DNA of 64,000 nt from Acidimicrobiaceae bacterium (GTDB lineage Bacteria; Actinomycetota; Acidimicrobiia; Acidimicrobiales; RAAP-2), in NCBI GenBank assembly GCA_003138815.1, contig PLHD01000035.1:1-64000 (forward strand), in the 5' to 3' direction. The translations under genes and the position numbers were made by a program. Of the stretch, positions 58,720-64,000 are shown one piece after another. Within the stretch, counting starts at the first letter, position 1; each line of letters begins with the position of its first letter. The notes beneath the pieces were generated by a model. The model had not been told where the DNA came from. It ran no database searches and was given only the letters and a program-made list of their open reading frames with translations.

Positions 58720-61560
58720 ATGGGCCAGTCAATTCGAGTGCAGGGCGCGCGCGTGCACAACCTCAAGAATCTCTCGGTGGAGATTCCCCGCGACCAGCTG
58801 GTTGTCTTCACCGGCCTCTCGGGATCGGGCAAGTCCTCCCTGGCCTTCGACACCATCTACGCCGAGGGGCAGCGTCGTTACGTGGAGAGCCTCTCGGCGT
58901 ACGCCCGCCAATTCCTGGGTCAGATGGAGAAGCCCGACGTCGAGTTCATCGAGGGGCTCTCGCCGGCCATCTCGATCGACCAGAAGACCTCGTCGCGCAA
59001 TCCGCGCTCCACGGTGGGCACCATCACCGAGATCCACGACTACCTGCGACTGCTCTTCGCGCGCATCGGCGTGCCGCACTGCCCCAACTGCGGCAAGGCG
59101 GTGACGCGCCAGACACCCCAGCAGATCGTCGACCAGATCCTGACGCGCCAGGCGGGAGAGCGCTTCTTGGTACTGGCGACGGTGGTCGAGGGCCGCAAGG
59201 GCGAGTACAGCACGCTGCTCAACGAGCTGGTGGCCCAGGGCTTCTCGCGCGCGAGGGTCGACAGTAACGTCATCGAGCTTGCGGACCGCGAGAACCTCAC
59301 GCTCGCGCGTTACGAGCAGCACACCATCGATGTCGTGCTTGACCGCTTGACGGTCAAGGCTTCGAGCCGTCAGCGCCTCACCGAATCCGTCGAGGAGGCG
59401 CTCAAGCTGACGCGGGGTCTCGTCTCGTTCTTGTTCACTGACGACAACGAGCTCGTCCAGTTCTCCGAGAAGCTGGCCTGCAGCGATTGCGGGGTGAGCT
59501 TCCTCGAGCTCGCGCCTCGCGACTTCTCCTTCAACTCTCCCTACGGGGCCTGCCCGGTCTGCACCGGCCTCGGGACCCGCTACGAGGTCGACCCCGACCT
59601 GGTGGTGCCCGACGGCGCGCTCTCGCTGGCCGACGGTGCGCTCGCCCCCTGGGCCGGGCAGCGATTCAAGTACTTCGAGCGGCTCATTGGCGGCATCGCG
59701 GACCTGGGCGGCTTCGACGTCGCCACGCCCTGGAACAAGTTGAAGGCCAAGGACCGCAAGCTGATCCTCTACGGCGTCGAGAAGCGGACCGTGCCGGTGA
59801 AGTACCGCAACCGCTACGGGAAGGTCCGTACGTACGACACCACCTACAACGGCATCGTCGAGTGGCTCGAGCGCAAGAGGAGCGAAGCCGACGGCGACTG
59901 GTCGCGTGAACAGGCCGAGCAGTACATGCGCGAGGTCGAGTGCCACGCCTGCGGGGGCCAGCGCCTCAAACCCGAGGTGTTGGCGGTGAAGATCTATGGG
60001 CACAACATCGCCGACGTCAACGCGCTGACGATAGATGAGACCATCGGCTTCTTCAAGAAGCTCAAGCTGACCAAGCGCGAGGAGACCATCGCGCACCAGG
60101 TCGTCAAGGAGATCGTCGAGCGGCTGAACTTCCTGATCAACGTGGGTCTCGACTACCTGACCCTGAGCCGCGCTTCGGCGACGCTGTCGGGCGGGGAGGC
60201 CCAGCGGATACGGCTGGCCAGCCAGATCGGCAGCTACCTGGTCGGCGTGCTCTACGTGCTCGACGAGCCCTCCATCGGGCTGCACCAGCGCGACAACCGC
60301 CGCCTGATCGCGACCCTCGAGCGCCTGCGCGACCTGGGCAACTCGGTCATCGTGGTCGAGCACGACGAGGAGACCATCCGACTAGCGGACTTCATCGTCG
60401 ACATCGGTCCGGGGGCCGGAGAGTTCGGTGGTCAGGTCGTCCACGCCGGAACGTACAAGGAGCTGCTCGAGAACAAGGAGTCGATCACCGGCCAGTACCT
60501 GTCGGGGGTCAAGTCGATCCCCATCCCGGACGAGCGGCGCAAGGGCGACGGCAAGAAGCTGACGATCAAGGGTGCTCGGGCCAACAACCTCCAGAACATC
60601 TCGGTGAACATCCCTCTCGGGGACTTCGTCGCGGTGACGGGGGTGTCGGGTTCGGGCAAGTCCTCGCTCATCAACTACATACTGCTGGCCTCGCTCGAGC
60701 GACAGATCAACGGGGCCAAGAGAACCGTCGCGGAGCACGACACGATTACCGGTGTCTCGAACATCGACAAGGTCGTGGCGGTTGACCAGCAGCCGATCGG
60801 TCGCACGCCGCGGTCCAATCCCGCGACGTACACCGGGATGTTCGACAAGATCCGCAAACTCTTCGCCGAGACCCAGGAGTCGAAGATTCGCGGGTACCAG
60901 CAGGGACGCTTCTCGTTCAACGTCAAGGGCGGGCGATGCGAGGCCTGCGCCGGCGACGGCACGATCAAGATAGAGATGCACTTCCTGCCCGACGTCTACG
61001 TGAACTGCGACGCCTGCGACGGGGCCCGGTACAACCGCGAGACGCTCGAGATCAGGTACCGGGGAAAGTCGATCAGCGACGTACTCGCCATGCCGATCGC
61101 CGAGGCGTTGACGTTCTTCGACCGCCAGCCCTCGATCCTTCGCCACATCCAGAGCCTGGTCGACGTGGGCCTGGGCTACGTGCGTCTGGGCCAGCCGGCA
61201 CCGACCCTGTCGGGCGGCGAGGCACAGCGCGTCAAGCTGGCTACCGAGCTGGCCCGGCGTCCGACGGGCCACACCTTCTACGTGCTCGACGAGCCGACGA
61301 CCGGACTGCACTTCGAGGACGTCAATCGCCTGCTGCAGGTGCTGCACCGGCTGGTGGACCAGGGCAACACGGTGCTCGTCATCGAACACAACCTCGACGT
61401 GATCAAGACCGCCGACTGGGTCATCGACCTCGGGCCCGAGGGAGGGCGCCGCGGCGGGCTGGTCGTGGGCGAGGGCACCCCTGAGCAGGTCGCGAAGCTC
61501 AAGACGGCCACCGGCACCGTCCTGCGGGAGGTGTTGTCCGGCGACCGGGGCAGACCCTAG
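58720..61560 (+). CDS. uvrA: excinuclease ABC subunit A
   Basis: DNA damage sensor with two ABC ATPase modules, 946 residues. It has [22 protein letters not shown], zinc-binding cysteine pairs ([37 protein letters not shown]), [28 protein letters not shown] and [18 protein letters not shown]. Normal length and complete. uvrC begins on its stop codon (TAGTG), so uvrB-uvrA-uvrC-rapZ is one coupled run. Confidence 0.96.
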   Translation: MGQSIRVQGARVHNLKNLSVEIPRDQLVVFTGLSGSGKSSLAFDTIYAEGQRRYVESLSAYARQFLGQMEKPDVEFIEGLSPAISIDQKTSSRNPRSTVGTITEIHDYLRLLFARIGVPHCPNCGKAVTRQTPQQIVDQILTRQAGERFLVLATVVEGRKGEYSTLLNELVAQGFSRARVDSNVIELADRENLTLARYEQHTIDVVLDRLTVKASSRQRLTESVEEALKLTRGLVSFLFTDDNELVQFSEKLACSDCGVSFLELAPRDFSFNSPYGACPVCTGLGTRYEVDPDLVVPDGALSLADGALAPWAGQRFKYFERLIGGIADLGGFDVATPWNKLKAKDRKLILYGVEKRTVPVKYRNRYGKVRTYDTTYNGIVEWLERKRSEADGDWSREQAEQYMREVECHACGGQRLKPEVLAVKIYGHNIADVNALTIDETIGFFKKLKLTKREETIAHQVVKEIVERLNFLINVGLDYLTLSRASATLSGGEAQRIRLASQIGSYLVGVLYVLDEPSIGLHQRDNRRLIATLERLRDLGNSVIVVEHDEETIRLADFIVDIGPGAGEFGGQVVHAGTYKELLENKESITGQYLSGVKSIPIPDERRKGDGKKLTIKGARANNLQNISVNIPLGDFVAVTGVSGSGKSSLINYILLASLERQINGAKRTVAEHDTITGVSNIDKVVAVDQQPIGRTPRSNPATYTGMFDKIRKLFAETQESKIRGYQQGRFSFNVKGGRCEACAGDGTIKIEMHFLPDVYVNCDACDGARYNRETLEIRYRGKSISDVLAMPIAEALTFFDRQPSILRHIQSLVDVGLGYVRLGQPAPTLSGGEAQRVKLATELARRPTGHTFYVLDEPTTGLHFEDVNRLLQVLHRLVDQGNTVLVIEHNLDVIKTADWVIDLGPEGGRRGGLVVGEGTPEQVAKLKTATGTVLREVLSGDRGRP

Positions 61561-63425
61561 TGCTGGCCAAGCCGTCAGGGGTGCCCCGCCAGAGCGGGTG
61601 CTACCTGTTTCGCAACGGGCAGGGTTCGGTCATCTACGTGGGCAAGGCCCTCTCGCTCGCCCAGCGCCTGGCGAACTACTTCCAGCGCCCCGAGGCGCTG
61701 AACGCGAAGACCCAGGCGCTGATGTCCGAGGCGGCGTCGGTCGAGTGGATCGTGACTCCCAACGAGATGGATGCGTTGATACTCGAGAACGAGCTGATCA
61801 AGCAGAACCAGCCCCGCTACAACATGCGCCTCAAGGACGACAAGAGCTTCCCCTACGTCGCGTTGGACATGCGCGTGGACTTTCCCGCACCCTTCGTCAC
61901 GCGGAGCCGTCACGTGAGGGGGGTGCGCTACTTCGGGCCCTTCGTCGACGTAAAGGCCCTGCGATCGACGATCGACGAGCTGCTTCAGGCGTTCCCGCTT
62001 CGCTCGTGCACCAAGCACAAGTTCAACTACCACGAGCGCATCGGCCGGCCGTGCCTGCTCTACGACATCGGCAAGTGCTCGGGCCCGTGCGTCAAGGCCG
62101 TCACCCCGGAGGGCTACCACGACCTGGTCCAGGCGTGGGCCCGCTTCTTCGAGGGCGACGTCCGCCAGCTGCGCCGGCTGCTGCAGGACCAGATGCGCAG
62201 CGCATCGGAGAAGAAGCACTACGAGGCCGCCGCGAAGGCCCGCGACGCCCTGGCGGCCCTGGAGCGCGCCGCCAGCGAGCAGAGCGTGGTACTCGACGAC
62301 CACTCCGACCTCGACGTTCTGGCGGTGTCGACCGACGGCGGGCGCGCGGCGGTCGTGCGCTTCCGGGTGCGACACGGGCGCATCATCGGCCGCACGGTCC
62401 ACCTGATCGACCGCTCGATGGACGAGAGCGACGCCGAGATACTCGAGAGCGTCCTGCCCGACCTGTTCGGCGACGGCGAGTCCCTGCCGCCGGTGGTGGT
62501 GGTCGCCAGCGAGGAGTCGGCGACGCCCCTGATGCGCGACTACCTGAGCACGTTGCGAGCCAAGCCCGTCGAGGTGGTCGCGCCCCAGAGGGGGCGACGG
62601 CGCAAGGTGCTGGACCTGGCCCGCAGCGACGCGCAGTCGGTGATGAACCGCGATTCGCTGCGGCGTCAGAGCGACCACAACGTGCGATCGCGCGCGCTCC
62701 AGGAGTTGGGCGTCGCCCTCGGACTGGCCCAGCCTCCCTTCCGCATCGAGTGCTTCGACATGAGTCACCTCCAGGGCACGAACTACGTCGGATCGATGGT
62801 GGTCTTCGAGGACGGTCTACCCAAGAAGAGCGACTACCGTCACTTCAACGTCAAGGAGATCCTGGGCAACGATGACGTGGGAGCCATGGAGGAGGTGGTG
62901 CGACGGCGCCTGTTGCACTGGAACGACGACCAGGCCGCCTCGAAGTTCCGACGCGGTGACCTGATCATCATCGATGGGGGGCTACCGCAACTGCACGCCG
63001 CCGAGAAGGCCGCCGCGAGCGTGGGCGTGGATGGTCAGGTTGAGTTCGTGGCGCTCGCCAAGCGCGAGGAGCTCCTGTACCGTCCGGACACCAGCGTTCC
63101 CGTGGTGCTCGATCGCGGATCGGAGAGCCTCTACATGGTCCAGCGCATCCGCGACGAGGCCCATCGCTTCGCCATATCGTTCCACCGCTCCAAGCGGGGA
63201 AAGTCGATGGTGGCCACGACCCTCGAAGGCGTCGAGGGCCTGGGCCCCGCTCGACGCGAGCGGCTCCTGACGCAGTTCGGCTCGCTCGACGCGCTGAGGA
63301 GCGCCACGCTCGAGGAGCTCGACGCCCTGGCCTGGCTGCCCAACGACGTCGCCGCCAGGCTCTACGATCATCTACAGGCGCCCGGCCGTCCGAGGCCGGC
63401 CAAGGGGAGTGCACGAGATGAGTGA
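61560..63425 (+). CDS. uvrC: excinuclease ABC subunit C
   Basis: Makes both incisions in excision repair. The 621-residue protein has an N-terminal GIY-YIG nuclease (GCYLFRNGQGSVIYVGKALSL), the cysteine cluster RPCLLYDIGKCSGPC, a UVR motif (YEAAAKARDALAAL), the RNase H-like domain (ECFDMSHLQGTNYVGSMVVFEDG, IIIDGGLPQL) and C-terminal helix-hairpin-helices (LEGVEGLGPARRERLL). The start is GTG 61560, overlapping uvrA. rapZ starts within its last codons. Confidence 0.95.
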   Translation: MLAKPSGVPRQSGCYLFRNGQGSVIYVGKALSLAQRLANYFQRPEALNAKTQALMSEAASVEWIVTPNEMDALILENELIKQNQPRYNMRLKDDKSFPYVALDMRVDFPAPFVTRSRHVRGVRYFGPFVDVKALRSTIDELLQAFPLRSCTKHKFNYHERIGRPCLLYDIGKCSGPCVKAVTPEGYHDLVQAWARFFEGDVRQLRRLLQDQMRSASEKKHYEAAAKARDALAALERAASEQSVVLDDHSDLDVLAVSTDGGRAAVVRFRVRHGRIIGRTVHLIDRSMDESDAEILESVLPDLFGDGESLPPVVVVASEESATPLMRDYLSTLRAKPVEVVAPQRGRRRKVLDLARSDAQSVMNRDSLRRQSDHNVRSRALQELGVALGLAQPPFRIECFDMSHLQGTNYVGSMVVFEDGLPKKSDYRHFNVKEILGNDDVGAMEEVVRRRLLHWNDDQAASKFRRGDLIIIDGGLPQLHAAEKAAASVGVDGQVEFVALAKREELLYRPDTSVPVVLDRGSESLYMVQRIRDEAHRFAISFHRSKRGKSMVATTLEGVEGLGPARRERLLTQFGSLDALRSATLEELDALAWLPNDVAARLYDHLQAPGRPRPAKGSARDE

Positions 63426-64000
63426 GGTGCTGCTGGTGACGGGCATGTCGGGCGCGGGTCGCTCGACGGTGTCGGCCGCGCTGGAGGACCTTGGCTGGTT
63501 CGTCATCGACAACCTGCCCCTCGAAGTCGTGGTGCGGGTCGCCGAGCTGGCCGCCGCCGGGTCGCTCGACTATGCCGGCGTCGCGTTCGTGGTCGGCCGC
63601 TCGGGCCGGGTCCAGCCCGAGGCGCTGCTGGCCGTGCAGCGCGAGCTCCAGCAGATGCACGAGGCTGCCAAGATCCTCTTCGTCGACGCCCCCGACGACG
63701 TCCTCATCCACCGCTACGAGGGCACCCGGCGCCGCCATCCGTATCCGGCACCGACGCTGGCCGACTCCATCGCGGGCGAGCGCCTGCTGGTCCAGTCGAT
63801 CCGCGACGAGGCCGACCTGGTCATCGACACCGGCTCGATCAACACGAACCAGCTGCGCTCGCGGATCGTCGAGATCTTCACCGAGGACAGCGCCATGGGC
63901 TCGCTGCGGGTCTCCCTGGTCTCCTTCGGCTACTCCAACGGCATTCCGCGCGACGTCGACCTGGTCTTCGACTGCCGCTTCCTGCCCAACCCGCATTGGA
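63418..64000 (+). CDS. rapZ: RapZ/YvcJ family nucleotide-binding protein (partial, runs off the window)
   Basis: The ATG at 63418 overlaps uvrC by eight bases, and the frame is open to the window end (about 194 codons), which is why the ORF track omits it. The product begins VLLVTGMSGAGRSTVSAALEDLGWFVIDNLP, with Arg in place of the usual P-loop Lys, as in other actinobacterial members, and continues VDAPDDVLIHRYEGTRRRHP, VIDTG, and VSFGYSNGIPRDVDLVFDCRFLPNPHW. RapZ-like proteins bind nucleotides and act in cell wall precursor control or RNA regulation. yvcK and whiA would be expected next. Confidence 0.92.
   Translation, partial: MSEVLLVTGMSGAGRSTVSAALEDLGWFVIDNLPLEVVVRVAELAAAGSLDYAGVAFVVGRSGRVQPEALLAVQRELQQMHEAAKILFVDAPDDVLIHRYEGTRRRHPYPAPTLADSIAGERLLVQSIRDEADLVIDTGSINTNQLRSRIVEIFTEDSAMGSLRVSLVSFGYSNGIPRDVDLVFDCRFLPNPHW

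Overview
The window is a gene-dense, high-GC stretch of an actinobacterial chromosome. I see 61 protein genes (the last cut by the window edge, the first possibly cut) and one tRNA, and no gap without a gene longer than about 110 bases. There are no insertion sequences, phage genes, CRISPR arrays or rRNA. Markers of Actinobacteria are mycothiol synthesis (mshC, mshD), phosphatidylinositol mannoside synthesis (pgsA, patA, pimA), an InhA-type enoyl reductase, F420-NADP oxidoreductase, ANTAR response regulator PdtaR, and a PolA whose 3'-5' exonuclease motifs are missing. Gene order matches two blocks of the mycobacterial chromosome (thrS-HIT-pgsA-patA-pimA-pdxST-yebC-ruvCAB-yajC-secDF-rel-hisS-aspS-rarA-alaS-ruvX-mltG-aroE, and pdtaR-polA-rpsA-coaE-uvrB-uvrA-uvrC-rapZ), but sequence divergence, compactness and the mixture of traits suggest a deep branch such as the class Acidimicrobiia rather than a mycobacterium. 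That placement is inference.

Layout. 1-5.1 kb: a TY-Chap-like protein, an ABC exporter, InhA-type fabI (minus), npdG and mshC. 5.1-11.2 kb: thrS, an Ap4A-type HIT hydrolase and the PIM membrane lipid cluster, ending in a membrane protein that looks like an M48 peptidase with its zinc motif destroyed. 11.2-15.7 kb: vitamin B6 synthase pdxS/pdxT, yebC and the Holliday junction operon ruvCAB with a LexA-type box on the ruvC start codon. 15.8-31.7 kb: yajC-secD-secF, rel, hisS, aspS, rarA, alaS, ruvX, mltG, aroE, a RodA/FtsW protein and a bifunctional nuclease. 31.7-42.7 kb: short divergent and convergent units with a second RodA/FtsW, ppk1, a flippase-like protein, a polyprenol-phosphate mannose synthase, menF, menG, a MaoC hydratase, a VIT1-type transporter, mshD, ygfZ and a TrpF-like protein lacking its catalytic residues. 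42.8-47.1 kb: the type II fatty acid operon fabD-fabG-acpP-fabF, tRNA-Leu(CAA) and menC. 47.1-52.2 kb: a coiled-coil protein, pdtaR, polA and rpsA. 52.2-56.0 kb: a peptide ABC transporter on the minus strand without a binding protein. 56.1-64.0 kb: coaE, uvrB, uvrA, uvrC and partial rapZ.

Regulation. The clearest signal that gene names do not explain is at gene starts. At least thirteen transcription units have a sigma-70-like -10 hexamer, TA(G/C/A)NNT, ending exactly six bases before an ATG or GTG, with no Shine-Dalgarno sequence; two more have seven bases. This is the geometry of leaderless mRNAs. Genes with a normal Shine-Dalgarno sequence have the same hexamer further upstream. It fixes several start codons and places some promoters over the stop codon of the preceding gene. 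Convergent genes mostly overlap at their stops, and the main strong terminator-like hairpin lies between rpsA and dppF.

Other oddities are rarA, whose conserved N-terminus begins at ACG rather than a normal start codon, and two apparently non-catalytic enzyme relatives (M48-like and TrpF-like). I found no wholly new multi-gene system. The leaderless promoter set, the ruvC operator arrangement and the two pseudoenzymes are the parts most worth following up.
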